A stretch of DNA of 6,432 nucleotides from an uncultured bacterium. GTDB lineage: Bacteria; Actinomycetota; Coriobacteriia; Coriobacteriales; Coriobacteriaceae. The position numbers and the translations under genes are program-made. This document shows positions 1-5,461 of the stretch, piece after piece (the first letter of the stretch is position 1; the number at the start of each line of letters is the position of its first letter). Below the pieces are notes generated by a model. It made no database searches. It worked only from the letters and a program-made list of their open reading frames with translations, and was not told where the DNA came from. The stretch is from assembly GCA_905216075.1 (NCBI GenBank), contig CAJMSO010000102.1, positions 1-6,432 on the forward strand, read 5' to 3'.

Positions 1-887
1 CGTCGCTCGACCAGGTGGGACCCTTTGGCCGCACGGTCGAGGATGTCGCGCTGGCCATGAACGCGCTTACCGGCGCGGGCCGCGATCCGTACGACTGCAC
101 CAGCCAGGATTGCGCCGTCGACCTTACCGAGCATCTCAACGACAGCATCGAGGGCAAGCGCGTGGGCATTATCCCTGCGTTTATGGAGGCCGAGGGCCTG
201 ACGCCCGAGGTCAAGGCCGCTGTTCAGCGCGCCGCCCAGGAGCTGCAGAACCAGGGTGCCGAGCTGGTCGAGGTCGACCTGCCGCACCTAGACGCCGCTA
301 TCGCCGCCTACTACGTCATCGGTCCGGCCGAGGCGGTTTCCAACCTGGCCCGCTTCGACGGTATTCGCTACGGCTATCAGGAGGAGGGCTGCGCTAACCT
401 GTCCGACCAGAGCTCGCTTTCGCGTGCCCACGGTTTTGGTGCCGAGGCCAAGCGCCGTCAGATGCTCGGCGCCTACCTGCTGAGCTCGGGCGTGTACGAC
501 AAGTACTACTACGCTGCGCAAAAGGCCCGCACGCTCATCACGCAGGACTACGACGCCGCGTATGCCAAGGTGGACACCATCCTCATGCCCGCCTCGCCGC
601 GCACGGCCTTTAAGTTTGGCGAGATCAGCGACCCCACGCAGATGTATCTCTCCGACCTGTACACCATCTCGCTCAACATTTGCGGCAACGGTGGCATTTC
701 GGTGCCGCTGGGCTTGGGCGAGGATACTCAGCTGCCCGTTTCTGCCCAGCTGGTTGGTCCGGCGTTTAAGGACCGTCAGCTGCTCACGTTTGCCCGCGCC
801 CTGGAGCGCGGCTTTGCCGATGCCGCCACGGGTGCGCCTGCGCTTTCCGTCGCGCCCGATTTTGCCGGGAAGGGAGGCGAGCTGTAA
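1..887 (+). CDS. gatA: Glutamyl-tRNA(Gln) amidotransferase subunit A, 3' part (5' end outside window)
   Basis: This is the amidase subunit of GatCAB, the cytoplasmic complex that frees ammonia from glutamine and amidates Glu-tRNA(Gln) and often Asp-tRNA(Asn). The reading frame is open from the window edge (first full codon at 3) to TAA at 885-887, giving about 294 residues of a family usually near 490. The first visible residues, SLDQVGPFGRTVEDVALAMN, match the GatA segment just after the catalytic Ser-cisSer-Lys region, so the catalytic residues lie upstream and cannot be checked. Other family blocks visible are SSGVYDKYYYAAQKARTLI (about 484-540), VDTILMPASPRTAF (571-612) and MYLSDLYTISLN followed by GGISVPLGLG (642-720). 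The GTG at 15 lies inside the conserved block and is not a start. The stop shares its last base with the gatB start, so the genes are cotranscribed and probably translationally coupled. gatC is probably upstream. Confidence 0.96.
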   Translation, partial: SLDQVGPFGRTVEDVALAMNALTGAGRDPYDCTSQDCAVDLTEHLNDSIEGKRVGIIPAFMEAEGLTPEVKAAVQRAAQELQNQGAELVEVDLPHLDAAIAAYYVIGPAEAVSNLARFDGIRYGYQEEGCANLSDQSSLSRAHGFGAEAKRRQMLGAYLLSSGVYDKYYYAAQKARTLITQDYDAAYAKVDTILMPASPRTAFKFGEISDPTQMYLSDLYTISLNICGNGGISVPLGLGEDTQLPVSAQLVGPAFKDRQLLTFARALERGFADAATGAPALSVAPDFAGKGGEL

Positions 888-889
888 TG
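871..889 (+). promoter_or_regulatory. gatB ribosome binding site and TAATG stop/start overlap
   Basis: AGGGAGG at 871-877 lies inside the last codons of gatA, nine bases before the ATG at 887-889. The gatA stop TAA (885-887) and the gatB ATG share base 887. This is the usual arrangement for ribosomes re-initiating on the next subunit and keeps GatA and GatB output balanced. It also fixes the gatB start. Confidence 0.8.
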
Positions 890-2563
890 AAGGAGCTTTC
901 CGAGGTCCTGCAGGATTGGGAGGCCGTGATCGGCCTGGAGATCCATACCGAGCTCACCGCACTCGATACCAAGATGTTCTGCAACTGCAAGCTCAGCCAC
1001 GATGACGAGCCCAACGCCAACGTGTGCCCGGTATGCTTGGGCCTACCCGGCGCCCTGCCGGTGCCCAACAAGCGCGCCATCGAGAGCATCGTCAAGGCAG
1101 GTCTCGCCACCAACTGCGAGATCCAGCGCCACTCGATGTTCTACCGCAAGCACTACTTCTATCCCGATATGGCCAAGAACTTCCAGACTACGCAGGGTCC
1201 GGTCGCTTTTGCCATGTACGGTCACTTGGACCTGGACGTGACCGGTCGTGGCGCCGCCGAGCGCCCCGACTGTGCATTTGGCGAGGCCGAGGCCCAGAGC
1301 CTGGCGAGCGCTTCGGCCAACGCCGAGGGCCTGTCCACGTCCATGACGTCGACCATGCGCGAGGGCAACCAACGCGCCGGTCACCTGGCCAGCTACGATG
1401 CGTCCAACCTGCAGATGCCCGAGCGTCGCGAGGACGGTTCCTACACGGTACCCATCCGCATCCTGCGCATCCACATGGAGGAGGACGCCGCCAAGATGGT
1501 CCACGTGGGCGGTGCCGAAGGCCGCATTACCGCCGCGGCCGAGTCGCTCGTCGACTACAACCGCTGCGGCACGCCGCTCATTGAGCTCGTCACCGAGCCC
1601 GACCTGCGCACGCCCGAGGAAGCGCGCCTGTTTATGGAGAAGCTCCGTCGCATCTTTGTGACGTTGGGCATTTCCGACTGCTCCATGGAGAAGGGCTCCA
1701 TGCGCTGCGACGGCAATGTGTCGCTGCGACGCCGCGGCGAGACCAAGCTGGGCACCAAGACCGAGCTCAAGAACCTCAACTCGTTTAAGAGCCTGCACGA
1801 CGGCCTTGCCTACGAGATCTGCCGCCAGGCCGAGGTGCTCGAGGAGGGCGGCATCATCTATCAGGAGACCCGCCACTGGGAGCCCAGCCGCAAGCGCACC
1901 GTGGTCATGCGCGTGAAGGAGACGGCCGACGACTATCGTCTGTTCCCCGACCCCGACCTGGCGCCGTTCGATCTGGACGACGAGTTCATCGACCGCTGCC
2001 GTGGCGAGATTCCCGAGCTGCCCGATGCCAAGCGCGCCCGTTTTGAGGCCGACTTTGGCATTAAGGCGGCCGATGCCGAGCAGATCGCCGGCGACCCGGA
2101 GTTTGCCGAGTTCTTTGAGGCCGCCGCTGCCGGTATGGCTGGCAAGGAGGCCCAGACGGTTGCAAACTTGCTGGTGAACGAGATGATCGCCTATCTTAAG
2201 GGCGCGGGCGTGTCGCTGACCGAGTCCGGTATCGCGCCGGCTCAGGTTGCGGCGCTGGCTAAGCTGCTGGCGACCGATGCTATCAGCTCCAACCAGGCGC
2301 ACGAGGTCTTTGAGGCCATGGCCCAGACCGGCGACGACCCCAACAAGATCGTCGACGAGCGTGGCATGCGTCAGGTGAGCGATGCCGGCGCGTTGCAGCC
2401 GATCGTGGATGAGGTGCTGGCAAACTGTGCCGAGCAGGCGCAGCAGTATCGTGACGGCAACCAGAAGGTCATCGGCTTTTTGGTGGGCCAGTGCATGAAG
2501 GCGAGCCGCGGCAAGGGCAATCCGAAGCTCTTCAACGAGTTGCTGAGAAAGGCGCTCTCGTAA
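887..2563 (+). CDS. gatB: Aspartyl/glutamyl-tRNA amidotransferase subunit B, with an extra internal block
   Basis: GatB is the kinase/amidotransferase subunit of GatCAB. It phosphorylates the carboxylate of mischarged Glu-tRNA(Gln) or Asp-tRNA(Asn) and amidates it with ammonia channelled from GatA. The catalytic cradle starts with VIGLEIHTEL (residues 14-23), followed by a CxC...CxxC zinc-type set (C32, C34, C47, C50), RKHYFYPDMAKNFQ (87-100), the acidic HMEED motif (196-200), SLVDYNRCGTPLIELVTEPD (220-239), MEKGSMRCDGNVSLR (267-281), ELKNLNSFKS (293-302) and QETRHWE (326-332). The tail from about residue 420 is the helical/YqeY-like domain that binds tRNA, ending FLVGQCMKASRGKGNPKLFNELLRKAL. 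At 558 residues it is longer than the usual 475-505. Most of the excess is at residues 119-181, rich in Ala, Ser, Thr and Glu. The short HVGGAEGRI insertion before SLVDYNR is typical of actinobacterial GatB. The start is supported by the upstream SD and the overlap with gatA. It is the last gene of the operon. Confidence 0.98.
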   Translation: MKELSEVLQDWEAVIGLEIHTELTALDTKMFCNCKLSHDDEPNANVCPVCLGLPGALPVPNKRAIESIVKAGLATNCEIQRHSMFYRKHYFYPDMAKNFQTTQGPVAFAMYGHLDLDVTGRGAAERPDCAFGEAEAQSLASASANAEGLSTSMTSTMREGNQRAGHLASYDASNLQMPERREDGSYTVPIRILRIHMEEDAAKMVHVGGAEGRITAAAESLVDYNRCGTPLIELVTEPDLRTPEEARLFMEKLRRIFVTLGISDCSMEKGSMRCDGNVSLRRRGETKLGTKTELKNLNSFKSLHDGLAYEICRQAEVLEEGGIIYQETRHWEPSRKRTVVMRVKETADDYRLFPDPDLAPFDLDDEFIDRCRGEIPELPDAKRARFEADFGIKAADAEQIAGDPEFAEFFEAAAAGMAGKEAQTVANLLVNEMIAYLKGAGVSLTESGIAPAQVAALAKLLATDAISSNQAHEVFEAMAQTGDDPNKIVDERGMRQVSDAGALQPIVDEVLANCAEQAQQYRDGNQKVIGFLVGQCMKASRGKGNPKLFNELLRKALS

Positions 2564-2567
2564 GCGG

Positions 2568-2708
2568 GAACCCGGGAGCCCCGGCAGGGCGGGTGCTTCC
2601 TCAAAATTTCGAACAGTCCTGCGCAAGACGAAGGCCACATTAAGTGGCCTTCTTTGCGTGCGGAACTCATTTTGAGCAAGCACCCGCCCTGCCGGGGCTC
2701 CCGGGTTC
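2568..2708. repeat. 141-bp element with perfect 31-bp inverted arms just after gatB
   Basis: Arm 2568-2598 is the exact reverse complement of 2678-2708 (31 of 31). After one C/C mismatch (2599/2677) the pairing resumes for 8 bp (2600-2607 with 2669-2676). The interior also pairs in parts: CGCAA 2622-2626 with TTGCG 2654-2658, and 2630-2638 with 2644-2652 around the loop ATTAA. Nearly the whole element can therefore fold into one long hairpin, as RNA on either strand or as a DNA cruciform. It starts four bases after the gatB stop and holds no plausible gene. Possible natures are a non-autonomous mobile repeat (MITE- or REP-like), an oversized terminator or mRNA 3'-end protector, or a site for a recombinase. 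No clear target-site duplication flanks it (AAGCGG on the left, TATGAC on the right). Confidence 0.9.
2630..2658 (+). terminator. Hairpin at the centre of the 141-bp element, probable gat operon terminator
   Basis: GAAGGCCAC (2630-2638) pairs perfectly with GTGGCCTTC (2644-2652) around the 5-base loop ATTAA, and the run after it is TTTGCG. The stem is strong and GC-rich in its middle, but the T-run is short, so termination may be incomplete or may depend on the larger surrounding fold. The stem also begins with GAAGG, so a transcript from the other strand would form a similar hairpin. Confidence 0.5.
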
Positions 2709-2758
2709 TATGACGACTCGGCCGTTCGGGTCAGGTAGGCTGATAGGAAAGATGGTGA

Positions 2759-2787
2759 CGGAGGCGCAAAATGTGCCTCCGCCTTTT
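2759..2787 (+). terminator. Rho-independent-type terminator between gatB and the ATPase gene
   Basis: CGGAGGC (2759-2765) pairs with GCCTCCG (2775-2781). The stem extends inward through a G/T pair, C/G and A/T to an AAA loop (2769-2771), for 11 pairs in total. It is followed by CC and four T (2784-2787). This is a good intrinsic terminator for transcripts coming from gatB, either a second safeguard after the central hairpin at 2630-2658 or the original operon terminator if the 141-bp element was inserted later. Confidence 0.7.
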
Positions 2788-2829
2788 AAATGTGATGAAA
2801 GTGTGGCGAAATGAGCTTAAAACTTCCGT

Positions 2830-2851
2830 AAATGTGATAAATGTCACATTT
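2830..2851. promoter_or_regulatory. CRP-like operator, site 1
   Basis: The sequence is AAATGTGA-N6-TCACATTT, a perfect 8-N6-8 palindrome. Its half-sites equal the symmetric consensus known for CRP of the CRP/FNR family (TGTGA-N6-TCACA core with AAA/TTT flanks). That is seen directly; binding by a CRP-type protein is inferred, since no such regulator is encoded in this window. A different dimeric repressor is equally possible. Confidence 0.55.
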
Positions 2852-2862
2852 TACCTAGGGTA

Positions 2863-2884
2863 AAATGTGGGAAATATCACGTTT
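2863..2884. promoter_or_regulatory. CRP-like operator, site 2
   Basis: The sequence is AAATGTGG-N6-TCACGTTT, an imperfect copy of the palindrome at 2830-2851 with the same 8-N6-8 layout. The two centres (2840.5 and 2873.5) are 33 bp apart, close to three helical turns, so two dimers would sit on the same DNA face. A further single half-site, AAATGTGAT, occurs at 2788-2796. TAAAAT at 2861-2866, between the two sites, could serve as a -10 box, but I see no matching -35 element. Confidence 0.45.
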
Positions 2885-2900
2885 ACGGAAGTTTCTTTGC

Positions 2901-2906
2901 GGGAGG
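2901..2906 (+). promoter_or_regulatory. Ribosome binding site of the ATPase gene
   Basis: GGGAGG lies seven bases before the ATG at 2914, an ideal spacing that decides the start. An upstream start in another frame (ATG at 2867) falls inside the dyad and lacks such a site. The foot of the 75-bp hairpin (2894) is only six bases upstream, so a folded leader could limit ribosome access. Confidence 0.75.
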
Positions 2907-2913
2907 TTCGGTC

Positions 2914-4278
2914 ATGCAGCGAGATATCATTGCCAAGCTTAACGCTTGGAAAGCGTCAGAATATCGTAAGCCGCTTATCCTTAAGGGGGCGCGCCAGGTT
3001 GGAAAGACGTGGGCGCTTAAGGAGTTCGGCCGAACCTCGTACCTCAATTTTGTGTATCTGACGCTCGAGGAGCCGTCACCTGGGGTACAGAGCGAGTACG
3101 CTCAGTTTTTCGAAGGTACGCGCGATCCTCGACGGATCATCTCAAATCTTTCCCTGGCACTTGGACAGCCTATCGAGCCCGGCGAAACGCTGCTTATTAT
3201 TGATGAGATCCAGGATTGTCCTTCTGCAGTCGGCGCCCTTAAATACTTCTGTGACGAGGCCCCCGAGTATCACGTCGCATGCGCAGGGTCTTTGTTGGGC
3301 GTTCGCTTGTCCCGTGAGACCAGCGCTTTTCCGGTGGGAAAGGTCGAGTTCATGGAGATGCGCCCCATGAGCTTTTCCGAGTTTCTGAAAGCCGAGGGCG
3401 CTGCAAACTACGACGAATACCTTGGCGGCCTGGATCAGATCGAGACAGTGCCCGATTTCTTCCATGTCCGTCTCGTCGAGCATCTTCGTCGTTATTTTGC
3501 ATGCGGCGGCATGCCAGAGGCTCTTGGCCGGTGGGTGGAGACGGGCGATATCGTTCAGGTCGATAAGGTGTTGTCTGATCTCTTGGATTCCTACGAGCGC
3601 GATTTTGCCAAGCATGGTGGCCGTGCGCAGTTCGCCAAGCTTTCACAAATATGGAACTCGATTCCAGCTCAGTTGGCGCGCGAGAACAAAAAGTTCGTTT
3701 GGGGTGCGGTGCGCGAGGGGGCTCGTGCTCGAGAATACGAGGATGCTCTGGAATGGCTTGCCGATGCTGGGCTCATCACGGCGGTTCGCCTTAATGCTGC
3801 TGGTGGTGTGCCGCTCTCTGCGTACGATGACCTCAAGGCATTTAAGGTCTACTGTCTTGATGTCGGCTTGCTGCGCCGCATGGCAAGGCTGGATGCGTCC
3901 GCTTTTGCCATCTCGGATGCGCTATTTTCGGAGTTCAAAGGTTCGTTCGCCGAGAACTATGTGCTTCAGGCATTACTTTCACAGTTAGATGCTGCTCCGC
4001 GTTATTGGACAAACGAGAAGCCGAAGCACGAAGTCGATTTTTTGATTCAAGTCGGAAACGAAATCGTTCCCGTCGAGGTCAAATCGGGAGAGGTCGTTCA
4101 TTCCAAGAGCCTTAAGTACTATGCCGACAAGCATGCGGAGACGACTCCATTGAGGGTCCGCTACTCACTTAAGAACCTAAGGCTCGACGACGGGGTGCTC
4201 AACATTCCGTTGTATTTGGCTGATCGATCTGTCCCTCTTATCAAAAAGGCGCTTGATCGTGCACATCTTGACGTTTAG
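2914..4278 (+). CDS. AAA-type ATPase with DUF4143 C-terminal domain
   Basis: A 454-residue ATP-binding protein of the widespread AAA/DUF4143 family, whose cellular role is not established. The N-terminal ATPase domain shows Walker A GARQVGKT (residues 25-32, Lys31), Walker B LLIIDEIQ (93-100, Asp97 and Glu98), a sensor-like ACAGSLLG (122-129) and FMEMRPMSFSEFL (146-158), which is typical of the family. The DUF4143 part starts near YFACGGMPEAL (194-204). Toward the C-terminus, FAENYVLQALL (345-355), EVDF (373-376) and VEVKSG (387-392) give an E...D...ExK order like that of PD-(D/E)XK nucleases; a nuclease role is inference. The length is normal and the frame intact. There is no signal peptide or membrane segment, so it is presumably cytoplasmic. 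It stands alone after two terminator-like hairpins and a palindromic leader, and its codons look less GC-biased than those of gatB, suggesting an acquired accessory gene. An upstream operator may regulate it. Confidence 0.9.
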   Translation: MQRDIIAKLNAWKASEYRKPLILKGARQVGKTWALKEFGRTSYLNFVYLTLEEPSPGVQSEYAQFFEGTRDPRRIISNLSLALGQPIEPGETLLIIDEIQDCPSAVGALKYFCDEAPEYHVACAGSLLGVRLSRETSAFPVGKVEFMEMRPMSFSEFLKAEGAANYDEYLGGLDQIETVPDFFHVRLVEHLRRYFACGGMPEALGRWVETGDIVQVDKVLSDLLDSYERDFAKHGGRAQFAKLSQIWNSIPAQLARENKKFVWGAVREGARAREYEDALEWLADAGLITAVRLNAAGGVPLSAYDDLKAFKVYCLDVGLLRRMARLDASAFAISDALFSEFKGSFAENYVLQALLSQLDAAPRYWTNEKPKHEVDFLIQVGNEIVPVEVKSGEVVHSKSLKYYADKHAETTPLRVRYSLKNLRLDDGVLNIPLYLADRSVPLIKKALDRAHLDV

Positions 4279-4326
4279 ATCCTGGGTGAGCTGACGGGCG
4301 GCGGCTAATTAATCGCTCCGTTACGG

Positions 4327-4339
4327 CCAGGGAGCCTGG
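4327..4339. other. Small hairpin between the convergent ATPase and AraC genes
   Basis: CCAGG (4327-4331) pairs with CCTGG (4335-4339) around GAG. No T-run follows on either strand, so it is at best a weak bidirectional terminator in the 64-base gap 4279-4342. I see nothing else in that gap. Confidence 0.25.
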
Positions 4340-4342
4340 GCC

Positions 4343-5347
4343 TTAGCGATGCTTGCTTCGCCAAGCCGTGGGTGTCATGCCGGTGTATTGTTTGAAGGCT
4401 TGGGTGAAGGCGGCCTGCTGAGGGTAGCCTAGGCGCTCTGCCACCTGCGCTATCGTAAGCGAGCTATCGGCCAAAAGGTCCTGTGCTCGCTCTATACGGC
4501 GTCTGCGAATGTAGACGCCCAGGGACTCGCCAGTTTGGGCCTTAAAGGTGGCGCATAGTTTGGAGCGGCTTGTGTAGAGCCTCTCGGCCACCTCGTTGAT
4601 ACCCACACGTCTGCCTTTGTCGAGCGCGCGCTCAATCATTGCCGTTGCTTCTTCGGCCATGGTTATGCTGACGCGTGTGTCTGTCGCCTGCCGCGCCTGC
4701 TTGTGGGCCGCGCGCGAACAGGCGAGCTCCGCGACCATGGTCTCCACGATACCCTGTATATAGACGTGTCCGCCTACGGTGCGGGCGCGGTCCTCGTTAA
4801 TCCGGCGCAGCGTGTGGCAGATGGCAGACGTCGTTTCCTCGTGCCATGGCTCGGCAAACGCCTCAAAGATTCCCGCGAACTCGGTGGGATAGCGGTGCTC
4901 CAGTTCGTCAAAATATCCAGGCAAAAAGAGCACCGAGCGCGAGTGATAGAGCTCCCCCGCAAACAGCGGGCTTAATTCCTCGCCACAGCTATCTTGGATA
5001 AAGCTGCAAACGGCATTGTTTGGCCACGGTCCATGCAATGGTTTAAGGTTCGCGGGCGTTATGCCAGCCTCGGGCATGCATGTAAGTGTGGGCGCGCTGA
5101 TCTCGCTCACGCAGGCGTATGGCTCGGGTGTGTATTCGGCCAGGTACATATCGCGCGTCGGGGTGATGAAATGCTCCATGACAATGCAGGCAGGGGAGAG
5201 GGGCATGATCCATGCGCGTCCGTGCGCCCGATCGTTTGCCACCTCGCCGGTAAAGACAGCGCCCTTGCCGGAAAGCTCCAGGCCAAACTGCTCAAACTGT
5301 GGTGCGTAGAGCTCAGTTATGTCGGTCGCAGCCCGATGCATTTTCAA
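4343..5347 (-). CDS. AraC-family transcriptional regulator
   Basis: A 334-residue DNA-binding regulator. The C-terminal AraC/XylS domain (about residues 230-334) contains two helix-turn-helix units: INEVAERLYTSRSKLCATFK (250-269) and LTIAQVAERLGYPQQAAFTQ (297-316), followed by AFKQYTGMTPTAWR (317-330). The helix linking them carries YIRRRRIERAQDLLADS, typical of the family. The N-terminal 220 residues presumably sense a ligand, but I recognise no named domain there. The frame begins at TTG (5347-5345), six bases after a strong purine-rich SD (complement of 5354-5364). The ATG two codons later would be 12 bases away, so TTG is preferred. The gene is divergent from an ABC transporter gene 114 bp away, which it probably controls. 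Regulator-transporter pairs of this kind include YbtA with YbtPQ in siderophore uptake, but the signal here is unknown. It is convergent with the ATPase gene and looks unrelated to it. Confidence 0.93.
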   Translation of the reverse strand: MKMHRAATDITELYAPQFEQFGLELSGKGAVFTGEVANDRAHGRAWIMPLSPACIVMEHFITPTRDMYLAEYTPEPYACVSEISAPTLTCMPEAGITPANLKPLHGPWPNNAVCSFIQDSCGEELSPLFAGELYHSRSVLFLPGYFDELEHRYPTEFAGIFEAFAEPWHEETTSAICHTLRRINEDRARTVGGHVYIQGIVETMVAELACSRAAHKQARQATDTRVSITMAEEATAMIERALDKGRRVGINEVAERLYTSRSKLCATFKAQTGESLGVYIRRRRIERAQDLLADSSLTIAQVAERLGYPQQAAFTQAFKQYTGMTPTAWRSKHR

Positions 5348-5353
5348 AAGCGT

Positions 5354-5364
5354 CCCCTTCCTTT
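5354..5364 (-). promoter_or_regulatory. Ribosome binding site favouring a TTG start for the AraC gene
   Basis: Read on the minus strand this is AAAGGAAGGGG, six bases before TTG (5347-5345) and 12 before the alternative ATG (5341-5339). The spacing favours TTG, a weak start codon that would keep regulator levels low. Confidence 0.6.
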
Positions 5365-5448
5365 GCGGAAACGTCCACGCCTGGCTCGATTGTGTGCCTT
5401 GGCTAACATATCAATGATAAGTTGAATACGGTTAACTCTCAAGCCGTT

Positions 5449-5456
5449 AGAAAGGA
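5449..5456 (+). promoter_or_regulatory. Ribosome binding site of the ABC transporter gene
   Basis: AGAAAGGA lies five bases before the ATG at 5462-5464 and supports that start. Confidence 0.7.
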
Positions 5457-5461
5457 ATCTC

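Larger units (their letters stand above)
2820..2894. repeat. 75-bp near-perfect dyad in the leader of the ATPase gene
   Basis: The stretch is symmetric about base 2857. The outer arms 2820-2838 and 2876-2894 match at 18 of 19 positions, the exception being a T/G wobble pair (2833/2881). The inner arms 2845-2855 and 2859-2869 match perfectly around the centre TAG. Only three of the 36 possible pairs cannot form (2840/2874, 2841/2873, 2843/2871). It is AT-rich: 20 of 60 bases in 2821-2880 are G or C. It ends six bases before the Shine-Dalgarno sequence of the ATPase gene. It could act as a DNA operator, as an mRNA leader hairpin affecting translation, or as both. Confidence 0.88.
5348..5461. 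promoter_or_regulatory. Divergent promoter/operator region between the AraC and ABC transporter genes
   Basis: These 114 bp must hold the promoters of both genes. The middle is AT-rich (about 5404-5436). It contains a perfect 11-bp palindrome, TATCA-A-TGATA, at 5409-5419, and GTTAAC at 5431-5436. For the plus strand a weak -35/-10 pair may be TTGGCT (5399-5404) and TTGAAT (5422-5427), 17 bases apart; neither is close to consensus. The palindrome would overlap that promoter and is a candidate operator, although AraC proteins usually bind direct repeats, so a second regulator, such as a metal-dependent one, is possible. Confidence 0.45.

Noticed and set aside
15..17. GTG as a possible start of the first gene
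   Set aside because: It lies inside the conserved SLDQ-GPFGRTVEDVA block of GatA and the frame continues to the window edge, so the gene is simply cut by the window.
1043..2683. A 546-codon open frame on the minus strand opposite gatB
   Set aside because: It is the antisense shadow of a GC-rich gene with strongly biased third positions. Its translation is Leu/Ala/Gly/His-rich with no recognisable domain, and it runs into the 141-bp repeat.
2568..2894. A CRISPR array or riboswitch in the intergenic region
   Set aside because: The repeats are inverted pairs with shared centres, not evenly spaced direct repeats with spacers, and no known riboswitch core is recognisable.
2820..4342. The ATPase gene as a transposon bounded by the 75-bp dyad and a matching repeat downstream
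   Set aside because: Only short chance similarity (TTACGG) is visible at 4321-4326. There is no second copy of the dyad and no target duplication, so terminal repeats are not supported.
4279..4342. A strong bidirectional terminator between the convergent genes
   Set aside because: The only hairpin has a 5-bp stem and no T-run on either strand.
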